A stretch of 44,055 nucleotides of DNA from Thermofontimicrobium_A sp034505795 (GTDB lineage Bacteria; Zhuqueibacterota; Zhuqueibacteria; Thermofontimicrobiales; Thermofontimicrobiaceae): the NCBI GenBank assembly GCA_034505795.1, contig JAPDQM010000024.1, positions 1 through 44,055 on the forward strand, in the 5' to 3' direction. The notes beneath the pieces were generated by a model. It did no database searches. It had not been told where the DNA came from and worked only from the letters and a program-made list of their open reading frames with translations. Both the position numbers and the translations under genes were made by a program. Shown piece after piece: positions 9,189 to 18,604 of the stretch (its first letter is position 1; each line of letters opens with the position of its first letter).

Positions 9189-9568
9189 ATCGCATCGCTG
9201 ATAATCGGTCCCCGGAAATAGTCATTTTTTATAAGCGCAGCCGCATTGCTATGTGAATTAAGAAATAGCTCTGTCAGAAAACTGGCACCATCACTTACAA
9301 ACCCGATTCAGGCTATTGGCCAAATTAAAGAAATCGAGCAACATCTCGACATAATAGCTTTTGTCGCAACAGCGCCACATTACGGAGCCGTAGCAAAAAT
9401 GCCATTATTGGTTTCTGTTCGATAGTTCGTTGCCATCAACAATCGTTTGTAGCCATAACGGTTTGTTCGATATATTCCTGCCCTGGTTTTTTTGAGATTT
9501 TGCGGCGGAATCTGTTTCCCAATAGCATCGATAAAAATCACTTCCTCATAGGTTCCGCAGCATTCGGA
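9189..9568. other. Intergenic stretch without a recognisable gene
   Basis: These 380 bp lie between the lone receiver gene and the hybrid kinase. No reading frame with protein-like composition, no hairpin with a T-run and no clear promoter was found on either strand. Confidence 0.4.
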
Positions 9569-9979
9569 TCAGGAATGTTCGGATCGGGCTCGCTCCAGAA
9601 GTTGTTGCACCTTTTGCAGCAAAACCTCGGGCATGATTGGCTTTTCAGCATAGTCATCGGTTTTCATCCAATAGCCATCTAATTTTTGGGAAAAGCCAAA
9701 ACCAGTTACTTCGGCCACCGAGGTCAGCATTAAAATAGGAATTTTTTTGTACAATGGATCTGCTTTCACCTGTTTGGCAAATGCAAAACCAGCATCGTGT
9801 TTTTCCATCATCAAATCCAGTACAATCAAATCGGGCAACTCAACTTTTACGGCATCGAGGCCCTCCCGGGCCGAAAAAGCTGTTACCACTTCATAGCCGT
9901 TGTTTTCAAGTACGGCTTTATTGAGGTCGACGAAATCCACATCATTATCTACCAATAAAATTTTTGCTTTCTTATTCAT
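9569..9979 (-). CDS. Single-domain response regulator (CheY-like receiver)
   Basis: The 136-residue protein is one receiver domain and nothing else. It has the acidic patch (VDND), the phosphorylatable aspartate in LIVLDLMME, the conserved T/S in LMLTSVAE and the lysine in YAEKPIMPE. The ATG at 9979 has GGAG 7 bp upstream; the in-frame TTG one codon earlier is less likely. With no output domain, it probably passes phosphate on or binds a partner. It lies directly downstream of the FeFe-hydrogenase-like sensor kinase, which is its likely phosphate donor. Confidence 0.88.
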   Translation of the reverse strand: MNKKAKILLVDNDVDFVDLNKAVLENNGYEVVTAFSAREGLDAVKVELPDLIVLDLMMEKHDAGFAFAKQVKADPLYKKIPILMLTSVAEVTGFGFSQKLDGYWMKTDDYAEKPIMPEVLLQKVQQLLERARSEHS

Positions 9980-10143
9980 CAACGTACTCCTTCTCTTTTT
10001 GGTGCAATCGAACCGATCATGTTTCTATTTTTAGCTGCAGGAATCGCAGCAATCGATTGCCACAAAGCTGGCGCAACATGAGTGCAGCCAACCGCTTTCA
10101 GGCATTAGCGATTTTGAAATGTTGAGTCTTGCAGCAATGCCTG

Positions 10144-12228
10144 TTAGCCAATAATGGTAGACGGTTCAGGCGAGTGTGGCTGGTTATTATTCATGTTGCG
10201 ATCGAATTTCACTTTGCCGTTCAATTTCTCTTCGTCATCCAGGATCGGCAGGGTCACGATGAATGTGCTGCCCTTACCCACTTCGGTTTCGACATTGATT
10301 TTTCCCTGGTGCCGTTCAATGATGCCATACGAAATCGCCAGGCCCAGGCCCGTACCTTTCTCTTTGGTCGTAAAGAACGGATCGAACATCTTGCCAAGCA
10401 CCTCCGGAGGGATTCCCGGACCCGTGTCTCGGATTTTGACGATGATTTGCTGATTGGTGGCATCTTGTTCGCTGCTGATGTAGAGGTTGCCATTGCCATT
10501 CATTGCCTGGGCAGCGTTCAGAATAATGTTCAGAAACACCTGCTTAAGCTGGGTACCGTCGGCATGGGTGGTCGGCAGGCCCTCGCTCAACGATTTTTCG
10601 ATTTTAATATTGTGGAATAGCGATTGATTGGTTACCAGCGTGAGCACTTCTTCCAGGATTTGATTGATATTGGTCGCTCCCGGCCGCATTTTGGTCTCCC
10701 GGGCAAAGCTCAGCAAACCCTGCACGATCTCTTTGGCACGATTCGACTCGTCAATGATCAATTGTACATCTGCCCGTCGGGGATCATCAGCAGGCAATGA
10801 TTTCATGATGAGATGGGCAAAAATGGTAATCGACGCCAGCGGATTATTGATTTCATGCGCCACTCCGGCGGCCAGTTGACCCAACGAGGCCAGTTTCTCG
10901 GTTCGGATTAACGATGCCTGCGTTTGTTCCAGTTCCTGGTGCGAAAGCTGTAATTCCTGGTGTGATTTTTTCAATTCGCTGTAAATTTTTCGGGTTCGCT
11001 CCAAGAGATAGGGCAAACACATCTCGATCTCGGCCAATCCTTGAGCAACCGCAATGGCTTTATCCCGACAACTGGGATAGCCACAAGCCCGGCAATCGAG
11101 ATTACGATCGGGCGGCATCTTATCCATTGCCTGTAAAATGGCCTCAATCTCGGCCTCATCGGGCACGGTCAGATTCTGCTCCATGGGCAGGAACGTCCGA
11201 CTCAAATCCACATCTTTGAAGCGGGATGTGGCCACCAGGACATCAGCGGCACTCTGCCGGCGCATTTCAGCTTTGGTGTAGCGCGCGACGATCTGGCGCC
11301 GGCCCAATACCGAAATTTCTAAATCCGCAAACGGTCCATCGACACACCCCTCGCAAAATTCGACATCAATAAATTTGGCTTCGATATAGCCTTTCAGCAG
11401 TTGCTGTAGCAACCGCAACGATCGGATGCGCCCGCCGGTGACGCTGATTTCGTCCATCAACACGTCAAAGCTTTCGCCCATGCAGCGATAGAGGCCACCA
11501 GTGACCGGAAAAATGCGAGCTAGATACGGCCGCGGCCCATCGAAATTGGTCTCCTCCTGCCCCAGACGGTCGATACCTGCATCATCAATAAGCTGTTTGG
11601 CCTCATGAAAGGTGATTACCTGATCGATCACGCCTGCTACCTCGGGGGCATTCATTTCTCCCATTTGCGCCAGACAGGCGGTTATATAAACCACCTTCCA
11701 ATCGGGACCTTTATGCTTGCGAATGATTCGGCCCATAGCGATCATCGGCGACACAATCGGTGCCAGATTGGGAATCAATTGCGAAACATACTTTTGCACA
11801 TAAAATACCAATGCCGGACAAAAGGAGGCAATGATCGGCTTGCCGATATCGCGATGCAACAATTCGCGATATTCTCGACTGACCAGTTCCGCGGCAAAGG
11901 CACCTTCCCACACCTCGCTGAATCCAATTTTCTTCAATGCCGTAACCAGTTGCCGTGGTGTGCCTCGATCTAATACCGCGGGAAAAGAGGGATCGAGACA
12001 GGCGATGATCTGCTCGTGATTGTCCAAAAATTCTTTGACCTGATACAGACCGCTGGTATAGAACAATGCATTCTGGGGGCAGGCCTTGATGCAACTGCCA
12101 CAGAGGATGCAGCGTTCGTGAATGATTTTGATATTCCCTTTCTCGCGTTTGATCGCCTTGGCTGGACAAATCTGAATGCAGCTATAGCAACGACGACATT
12201 TGCGGGTAATGACGTTGATCTGGCTCAT
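10144..12228 (-). CDS. FeFe-hydrogenase-like sensor histidine kinase
   Basis: The 694-residue protein starts with a two-cluster ferredoxin domain (Cys 11, 14, 17, 21 and 40, 43, 46, 50). An FeFe-hydrogenase large-subunit domain follows (about 70-345), keeping four cysteines at the H-cluster positions: SFCPAL (C137), TACLAQ (C185) and EFCEGC (C292, C295). Next come a further [4Fe-4S] motif (C379, C382, C387, C404), a coiled coil (about 410-440), HisKA with H458 in VAHEINNP, and an ATPase domain with DTGPGIP and GTGLGL. Residues needed for fast catalysis in true hydrogenases appear changed: the Cys beside the first ligand is Phe and the Lys after the second is Gln. It is therefore more likely a cytoplasmic sensor of H2, CO or redox state than a hydrogenase. 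The adjacent lone receiver is the likely target. Confidence 0.88.
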   Translation of the reverse strand: MSQINVITRKCRRCYSCIQICPAKAIKREKGNIKIIHERCILCGSCIKACPQNALFYTSGLYQVKEFLDNHEQIIACLDPSFPAVLDRGTPRQLVTALKKIGFSEVWEGAFAAELVSREYRELLHRDIGKPIIASFCPALVFYVQKYVSQLIPNLAPIVSPMIAMGRIIRKHKGPDWKVVYITACLAQMGEMNAPEVAGVIDQVITFHEAKQLIDDAGIDRLGQEETNFDGPRPYLARIFPVTGGLYRCMGESFDVLMDEISVTGGRIRSLRLLQQLLKGYIEAKFIDVEFCEGCVDGPFADLEISVLGRRQIVARYTKAEMRRQSAADVLVATSRFKDVDLSRTFLPMEQNLTVPDEAEIEAILQAMDKMPPDRNLDCRACGYPSCRDKAIAVAQGLAEIEMCLPYLLERTRKIYSELKKSHQELQLSHQELEQTQASLIRTEKLASLGQLAAGVAHEINNPLASITIFAHLIMKSLPADDPRRADVQLIIDESNRAKEIVQGLLSFARETKMRPGATNINQILEEVLTLVTNQSLFHNIKIEKSLSEGLPTTHADGTQLKQVFLNIILNAAQAMNGNGNLYISSEQDATNQQIIVKIRDTGPGIPPEVLGKMFDPFFTTKEKGTGLGLAISYGIIERHQGKINVETEVGKGSTFIVTLPILDDEEKLNGKVKFDRNMNNNQPHSPEPSTIIG

Positions 12229-12488
12229 GTATGATCCATTTATTGATCCCTTAGCTAACTGAAATTAAGAAATTCTCTATTTCCATCCAACTGATCCATC
12301 GTTGCTGATAGCCATCAAGCAGATCCAGCGGTTTCCCAACTGAACTTCAATAGTATCAGCCTCGATAATCAAATGGAACTGGCGCGCTGCGTTCACTTCA
12401 TTCTTGAGGTATAGCTGGCAAGGGCTGATTCTGATCAAACCGCTGCCTGATCAAGACTCAATGTCAAAGCGAACCAGCGCCGTTCCGG

Positions 12489-13721
12489 CTATTTCCCTGA
12501 GTAAACGACCTTCAAGGTATCTTCAGCGATCACTAGTTCTTCGTTGGTAGGAATCACCCAGACTTTCACTCGTGCCGCGGGCTTGCTGATGAGCTTTTCT
12601 CCACCCTTGGCCTGGGTATTTTCATAAGGATCCAGTTCGATCCCCAGAAAATCTAAACCCTCACAGCATTTGGATCGCACTGTCGATGAATTTTCGCCGA
12701 TACCGGCGGTGAAAACCAGGACATCCAGGCCACCCATAGCCGCTGCATACGCCCCAATATATTTTTTGATCCGATAGCAAAAAATATCCAACGCCAACTG
12801 GCTTTTTTCATCCCCTCGGGTCGAGCCCTCCAGAATTTTTTCCATGTTATTGGAATTTTCAGACAAGCCTTTCAATCCGCTTTCTTTATTCAGAAGATTG
12901 TCGGTCTGATCAATGGTAAGCTTTTCCTGCTTCATTAAGAAAAGTACTGCCGAGCAATCGATGTCACCTGATCGTGTGCCCATCAATAGACCCTCCAGTG
13001 GCGTGAAGCCCATGGAGGTATCCAGACATTTGCCACCCTTGACCGCCGCCATGCTGCAGCCATTGCCCAAGTGACAGGTGATGATTTTTAAATCCGTGAT
13101 CGACTTGCCGGTCAGCCGCGCGGCCTGTTGCGCAACATAATAGTGCGAGGTGCCATGGAAACCATAACGACGAATTTTATACTTTTGATAGTATTTGTAC
13201 GGCAAACCATAAAGGTACGATGTCTTAGGCATGGTTTGATGAAACGCGGTATCAAAAACGGCGACCTCTGGAATGCCCGGTAACAGTTTCCGACAGGCCT
13301 GAATACCTTTGACTTGCGGTGGATTATGCAATGGTGCCAGGGAATTGCAGGCTTCGATTTTTTGTAAAACCTCATCATTAATCAGCGTCGGCGCCGAAAA
13401 ATATTCGCCGCCATGGACCACTCGATGCCCGATGGCGAAAATCTCAGAAACATCTTTGATGCTACCGGTCGCTTTACTCAACAATCCCTCGAGAATTTGT
13501 TGAATCGCTTGTTCCTGATCCATAATCGGTTTGGAGAACTTCACATGGCCGCCTTTATTCTTCTGCTGCCAGATTTCCGATGTTTCTTCTCCGATGCGGG
13601 AAATCATCCCTCGAACCAGCCATTGCCGCGTGCTGCCGTCGATCACCTGATACTTGACCGATGAACTGCCGCAGTTCAATACCAAAATCTTCATTCGTGT
13701 CGATTTTATTTTTTTCATCAT
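12489..13721 (-). CDS. ackA: Acetate kinase
   Basis: This enzyme interconverts acetyl phosphate plus ADP and acetate plus ATP, the energy-yielding last step of acetate fermentation. The full family core is present: LNCGSSSVKYQ at the start, HRVVHGGE, DTAFHQTMP (catalytic Asp), HLGNGCSMAAV, GFTPLEGLLMGTRSGDID and FTAGIGENS near the end. The frame is open far upstream, but the ATG at 13721 has GGAG 9 bp before it and gives 410 residues, close to the usual 400. The ATG at 13694, directly before KILVLNCGS, has no ribosome-binding site. No phosphotransacetylase gene is adjacent. Confidence 0.95.
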   Translation of the reverse strand: MMKKIKSTRMKILVLNCGSSSVKYQVIDGSTRQWLVRGMISRIGEETSEIWQQKNKGGHVKFSKPIMDQEQAIQQILEGLLSKATGSIKDVSEIFAIGHRVVHGGEYFSAPTLINDEVLQKIEACNSLAPLHNPPQVKGIQACRKLLPGIPEVAVFDTAFHQTMPKTSYLYGLPYKYYQKYKIRRYGFHGTSHYYVAQQAARLTGKSITDLKIITCHLGNGCSMAAVKGGKCLDTSMGFTPLEGLLMGTRSGDIDCSAVLFLMKQEKLTIDQTDNLLNKESGLKGLSENSNNMEKILEGSTRGDEKSQLALDIFCYRIKKYIGAYAAAMGGLDVLVFTAGIGENSSTVRSKCCEGLDFLGIELDPYENTQAKGGEKLISKPAARVKVWVIPTNEELVIAEDTLKVVYSGK

Positions 13722-13946
13722 CTGTCTGTGCTCCTCACATAGAATAAGTAAATCAGCGCCAGGAAAACTTGGAATCTCAATCGAAGCCAGCGACTGACGG
13801 CCCAGCATATTGGGAAATGCGAGTGGCCTCACCGGGATCATGAACATGCAATTCATTTATCCCTGATAATTTGGTTACTGGCGCTTCAGACGCTTTTTAT
13901 CTTAGTTGATGCTTGAACCAGGATACTATGGCTGCTGAAATTTGGC

Positions 13947-14372
13947 CTACAAATTCTCCACCAGTTCTTGGGTCGAAAAGAAGAAACTAATTTCATAGGC
14001 TGCGGTTTCAGGCGCGTCTGAACCATGTACGATGTTCTCTCCTTTGCTGTCTGCGTACATCCTCCGAATTGTTCCCTCTGCCGCCTGGGCGGGATCGGTG
14101 GCGCCGATGACCCGGCGAAAGTCTTCAATGGCATTTTCCTTTTCCAACACCATGGGCACACAATTGCCCGAAGACATGAACGACACCAGATCGTAATAGA
14201 ATGGACGCTGCTTGTGCACAGCATAAAATTCACCGGCCGTCTTTGAATTCAATTTTACCATTTTCAACGCAATGATTTTGAACCCCTCGGCTTCAATTCG
14301 TTTAATTACTTTGCCAATCAAATTTTTGCGGACGCAATCCGGTTTGAGAATCGCTAATGTTCGCTGTACCAT
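13947..14372 (-). CDS. ndk: Nucleoside diphosphate kinase
   Basis: The 141-residue protein transfers the gamma phosphate of ATP to other nucleoside diphosphates through a phosphohistidine. It matches the family along its length: RTLAILKPDCV at the start, the KPN-loop region, and the active-site histidine in NIVHGSDAPETA. The ATG at 14372 is chosen because GGAG lies 6 bp upstream; a TTG two codons earlier is less likely. It lies between folE2 and ackA in the same direction with normal intergenic gaps, so it may be transcribed on its own. Confidence 0.96.
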   Translation of the reverse strand: MVQRTLAILKPDCVRKNLIGKVIKRIEAEGFKIIALKMVKLNSKTAGEFYAVHKQRPFYYDLVSFMSSGNCVPMVLEKENAIEDFRRVIGATDPAQAAEGTIRRMYADSKGENIVHGSDAPETAAYEISFFFSTQELVENL

Positions 14373-14517
14373 TTCCAACTCCTTCAGTTCAAATTCGATT
14401 TATGACACAGTTTCTTAAATTTGCTCCTATTTTCAGTTCTGAATTGTCTGGCGCCTCAGCAAGGAAAGGCGCACAGCCATGGTTATTTGCCCACCATTTC
14501 TGCTGGCCGCCAAGTTT

Positions 14518-15282
14518 CTATTCTTTGACAATGCACGCATAGGCATCGTGATTATGAATGCTCTCACAGGTTTCAACCTCCACCTGGTAACGAATGATAT
14601 TGGCTACCTGGTTCAGCTTCATGGCTGCGTTCCGAACGACATCTTCGACAAATGCCGGGTTATCGTAAGATTGTTCGGTGATATATTTCTCGTCTTCGCG
14701 TTTGAGCAACGAATAAATCGAAGACGACGCACAATCCTCCAGCATTTCGATCACATCCTCGATCCATAAAAACCCTTTGAATTGTATCAACACGCGAATG
14801 ATGCCGCGTTGATTGTGCGCGCCCCGATCAGAAATTTCTCTGGAACAAGGGCAAACGGTCAAAATGGGGATAGTTACGCCCAACGACAATTTGATGGTAT
14901 GGTTAAGTTCGCCGATAAATTGGCATTGATACCCCATCAGCGATCGGGCGCCAGAAACGGGTGCTTCTTTCTGAATAAAATAGGGAAAATCCATCTCCAG
15001 ATGGGCCGATTCGGCATTCAGTCGTTCCTTCATCTCTTTCATAATTTGACCCATCTTATGAATGTCGATCTCGCGGCGATATTTATTCAAAATCTCAATG
15101 AAACGACTCATGTGCGTGCCCCGAAACTGATGTGGCAGATTCACATACATATTGATCGAAGCAATGGTATGTTGCCGTTCATTGGCCTTGTCGAGCAAGA
15201 CAATGGGGTATTTGAGATTTCTTACCCCGACTTTGTTTATTTCAAGATGGCGGTAATCGAATTCATTTTGAATATCGCGCAT
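14518..15282 (-). CDS. folE2: GTP cyclohydrolase FolE2 (type IB)
   Basis: This enzyme makes 7,8-dihydroneopterin triphosphate from GTP, the first step of folate (and other pterin) synthesis, and can use metals other than zinc, unlike FolE. Family features are GARSLMGYQCQF, the metal/catalytic cysteine segment TVCPCSREISDRGAHNQRG and the C-terminal ETCESIHNHDAYA. The ATG at 15282 gives 254 residues. A GGAG lies 14 bp before it, a longer spacing than usual; the TTG nine codons upstream has no ribosome-binding site. Pterin supply would also matter for the tungsten/molybdenum cofactor of the AOR in this window, but that uses a different cyclase (MoaA). Confidence 0.95.
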   Translation of the reverse strand: MRDIQNEFDYRHLEINKVGVRNLKYPIVLLDKANERQHTIASINMYVNLPHQFRGTHMSRFIEILNKYRREIDIHKMGQIMKEMKERLNAESAHLEMDFPYFIQKEAPVSGARSLMGYQCQFIGELNHTIKLSLGVTIPILTVCPCSREISDRGAHNQRGIIRVLIQFKGFLWIEDVIEMLEDCASSSIYSLLKREDEKYITEQSYDNPAFVEDVVRNAAMKLNQVANIIRYQVEVETCESIHNHDAYACIVKE

Positions 15283-15405
15283 GGTTGTTGCTAATACTCC
15301 TTCTTGCAAGAAAAGCTATAAATTCCCTGTGCACATTAGTCCTCAAACGATAATTAAGGCACCAGGTGTAACTCCGGCACAAATAGAGCCTCGTGACTGG
15401 CTGGA

Positions 15406-18363
15406 TTAAGCCGCCAAATTAGCCAGTAACCGATCGACGATTTGAGAGTTCTCCTCTGTGCAGCGATAATAATCGTGTGCTAATTTATCCACTGCAGATT
15501 CTTGGTCATCGGATTGATAACCCATGATCCTGGCCGCCAAACCAAGATGTTCGATATTCAAGTCATTGCCGGCAAAAACTGTCAGTCGATATAAATCTCG
15601 AAGGCGTTTCAAAAATTGGAAATTTTTATTTAGATCGCATAGATCTCGATGATGCCTGCTGTCCATTTCACAAAGGGTTTTCATGAGCTTGCGATTTACT
15701 GGCTCAGCCAAGCGATGGCGGGCTTTGAGTATCAATAATAAAACTTCGATGTCGCGCAAGCCCCCCTTGCACTCTTTGATGTTCAATGGATTGTTGCGTC
15801 GATCTTGCTGCCGCGATCTCATTTCATTGATCATATCCGATCGGTACTGGTGGAACTTTTCAAAAATGTGGGGCTCAATAATCCGCTGTTCAAACTCCCG
15901 GCGAAATTTACGGCTACCCACGATCATCCGTGCCCCCAGTACTTGAGATTTATCGATAAAATTTTCCTTGTTCGCCCTGGCAAAATAATCATCCAGATCA
16001 TCTATCAGGGTGACATAGTGTCCAAAATGATCGGCAAAACGGTAATGGGGCATGATCCCGCGCTTGATGATCTCATTATTCATCATCATCACAATACTAT
16101 TGCAATATTCGCGCAACTGGTCGTCTTTCGTATTGAGCAAGATGATCAAATCATAATCATCATCAAAGGCCTGTTCCCGAGCGTAGCCGCCAGCCGCATA
16201 AATCGCGAATAGGTCGCGCAGGGGGATTTCGCGCCCCATTCTGTCGTCAGCAGCCTGCTTGCAAATGTCAAATAGCACTTCCAGATAAAAATCAGAAAAC
16301 TCGATGAACTCAGCATCGATTTCATCAATATCATGTCCCTGCAACACCTGCAATCCCAATCGCAAGAATTCAAGGTCATGATAGTCGCCGAGTTGCTTTT
16401 TCTTTGCTTCAAATGAATCCAGACTATCAATCCGGCCAACCATGCCCTTGGAAATCTGGGCCAATGTTGCCGGATCTCTTAAATATTGGATGTAAATGGG
16501 ATATTGCGACACCACTCGCATAAAAAAACGCTTGAAATAATGACTGGTGTGGCAATGGATCTCACATAGCCGCACCAACGTTTCTTTGGATTTTTGTTGT
16601 TCAGGCTCCCATAACTCATTTTCTAACAAAGCTGCAAACTGTCGTTGCATGGCGGGATTTAGCGTTGTGAGATAGGTATTGATGACCTGCGGATATTGGT
16701 GAAATACCTTCGTGATTCGTAGCACGCAATCTTCGCAGATAGCCAGGTTTTTCAAGAACTCCTGGTTGAATGCCTCGCATAATTCGGCGATCTGTAGCCG
16801 GTGCTTGTTTCTGGACAGAATGATCAGAAATGAAATCATGGCATAAATCGCATACCGAGCGGCTCGTGCATAATGCGAGATCAGAACGTGTTGATGTCGT
16901 TCACGAAGCTGGCGAAGGTCATCAATAAAATTTTCTAGAACATGACTGCCTTCAGCCTCCAGCGATTCCAGAATATCATCCCAGAAACGTGCGCCACGGA
17001 AAAAATTTGACTCCCGTAAAAAGTCAACTGCCAGGTTACCGGGATAGCTACGATAGGGCGCTGGATACCAGGCGGCTTTGGTCATCACTGAAAATTTGCT
17101 GACAACTTTGAGATGAGCGGTAACATCATCGATCAATCTGGCCGTGATCTTTTTGGCCTTGTCTACATGCTCATAATAATGAATCAGCAAATGATCCCAG
17201 CCGCTAATTGCTCCCACATTTTGATAACCCATCACCCTGGCCACCAGTTCCATCTGCTCGATCGTACCCTGATCATCGAGATAAATGTCTTCTTCCAATC
17301 CGACAAAGAGCTGGTAGAGATGGCGCAGGATTTCCATAAAGGTTAGGACTTCTTCCAATTCCCGATAGACGTCTCGTCGGGCACTGTCTTTGCGAGCCAA
17401 TATCTCCAGTACTTCCCAGCGATTTCCCCGATAGATTTGAAAAATCGTTTTAGCCGCCAGGATAAAGCTCGAGACCATCCGCAACGCGTCATCTTTGGGA
17501 GTGAGCTTGTTTTCGGTAACCTGCCGCAACAAAAGCGAGCGAATTTCTCCCAGGATGCCTCGCAAATAGCCTTCGTGAAATTTGTTGTCGCGATAGCTAT
17601 GATAGTGATAGCGATAGATGATTTCCTGCTCGAATTGCTCGAACAAACGCTGACTGCCGAGAACGGGGGTGGCATTCAACATCTCTGAAATAATCACAAA
17701 ATCCTGGATAGCCTCTTCCAACAATTTCCGGTACTCTTGAATCGAGGCGGTATAAAATTGGGTGCCCACGTGCTCCGACAGGTAGAAATGCAACTCGGTA
17801 GCCCATTTGAACATCTCCCGACGCAGCTTGCCGATAGCTAAATTGAGCGTCCCTCGTGCGGCTGAACCATCATCAATTACGCCCACATCGATATCATCCT
17901 GGTGTGCCAAGCTGCCCACACTTAGCAGCGTAAACTCAGGTAATTCAGAAACTGGCGAGACCAGTTCCAACACCTTTTGCATGTACGCGGCGGTCAACCT
18001 TCGAAATTCAGCGCCAGTAAGTAACATAAATTGTTTATAGCTCAGGGCACGATCAGCAGAAGCAGTTACATTAAGCATCAGGATATCGATGGAACGCAAG
18101 TTCAGGTGTAACATCTGAAGCGAATAATAGCAAGCCAGAAATGATAATTTTTCATCTTGCGAGTTGCCGACGCTGACCACTTCGTCCATTTCGGCCTCCA
18201 GGCGCGATGCACCTTTCCATAAATGGACTTCCTCCATTTTACCAGCATCCTCCAACCGTCCTACCAGCACCTCGAGATACTGATCAATGGTACGGAGGTA
18301 TTTTTGATGATGGTTCCCTAATTGCTTGACCCGCTCTTTTAATCGAATATGGGATTGGTACAC
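15406..18363 (-). CDS. Tandem GlnD/GlnE-like nucleotidyltransferase protein
   Basis: The chain of 985 residues appears to be two diverged copies of one module. The second copy (about 710-985) is clear: GGYAREQAFDDDYDLIILL is a nucleotidyltransferase motif with the metal-binding aspartates, and NIKECKGGLRDIEVLLL matches the GlnD UTase helical region. The first copy (about 145-425) has GSLAHQDDIDVGVID at the same place, HEGYLRGILGEIRSLLL for the second motif, and both copies end alike (LVARVMGYQ and LAARIMGYQ). The domain between (about 430-700) is helical. There are no HD or ACT domains, unlike true GlnD, and the two-catalytic-module layout is like GlnE. It may modify PII or glutamine synthetase, but neither is nearby. 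The start is GTG with AGGT 7 bp upstream. Confidence 0.75.
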   Translation of the reverse strand: MYQSHIRLKERVKQLGNHHQKYLRTIDQYLEVLVGRLEDAGKMEEVHLWKGASRLEAEMDEVVSVGNSQDEKLSFLACYYSLQMLHLNLRSIDILMLNVTASADRALSYKQFMLLTGAEFRRLTAAYMQKVLELVSPVSELPEFTLLSVGSLAHQDDIDVGVIDDGSAARGTLNLAIGKLRREMFKWATELHFYLSEHVGTQFYTASIQEYRKLLEEAIQDFVIISEMLNATPVLGSQRLFEQFEQEIIYRYHYHSYRDNKFHEGYLRGILGEIRSLLLRQVTENKLTPKDDALRMVSSFILAAKTIFQIYRGNRWEVLEILARKDSARRDVYRELEEVLTFMEILRHLYQLFVGLEEDIYLDDQGTIEQMELVARVMGYQNVGAISGWDHLLIHYYEHVDKAKKITARLIDDVTAHLKVVSKFSVMTKAAWYPAPYRSYPGNLAVDFLRESNFFRGARFWDDILESLEAEGSHVLENFIDDLRQLRERHQHVLISHYARAARYAIYAMISFLIILSRNKHRLQIAELCEAFNQEFLKNLAICEDCVLRITKVFHQYPQVINTYLTTLNPAMQRQFAALLENELWEPEQQKSKETLVRLCEIHCHTSHYFKRFFMRVVSQYPIYIQYLRDPATLAQISKGMVGRIDSLDSFEAKKKQLGDYHDLEFLRLGLQVLQGHDIDEIDAEFIEFSDFYLEVLFDICKQAADDRMGREIPLRDLFAIYAAGGYAREQAFDDDYDLIILLNTKDDQLREYCNSIVMMMNNEIIKRGIMPHYRFADHFGHYVTLIDDLDDYFARANKENFIDKSQVLGARMIVGSRKFRREFEQRIIEPHIFEKFHQYRSDMINEMRSRQQDRRNNPLNIKECKGGLRDIEVLLLILKARHRLAEPVNRKLMKTLCEMDSRHHRDLCDLNKNFQFLKRLRDLYRLTVFAGNDLNIEHLGLAARIMGYQSDDQESAVDKLAHDYYRCTEENSQIVDRLLANLAA

Positions 18364-18604
18364 AATAATTACCTAACTAATGGCATTTCAAAAACTGAAA
18401 CCAGTACCACCGATTTACGGCAGCAATTTTTCGCAACGTTCAGTTATCGGCAAGTGGTTGCGACGAATTTCTCAAGATCGTTGATGTTCAGTGGCCTGCC
18501 ATCAACTGCTTAGGCCCATGGCAGATTAGTCACATATCTGACACCAGGGAGTACCTGAGGATGGGGATGAGCAGGCAAATCGTGGCTACTGGCACCCGCA
18601 TGGC

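Noticed and set aside
10144..12228. Catalytic FeFe hydrogenase
   Set aside because: Fusion to a full histidine kinase and the loss of key proton-transfer residues argue for a sensor.
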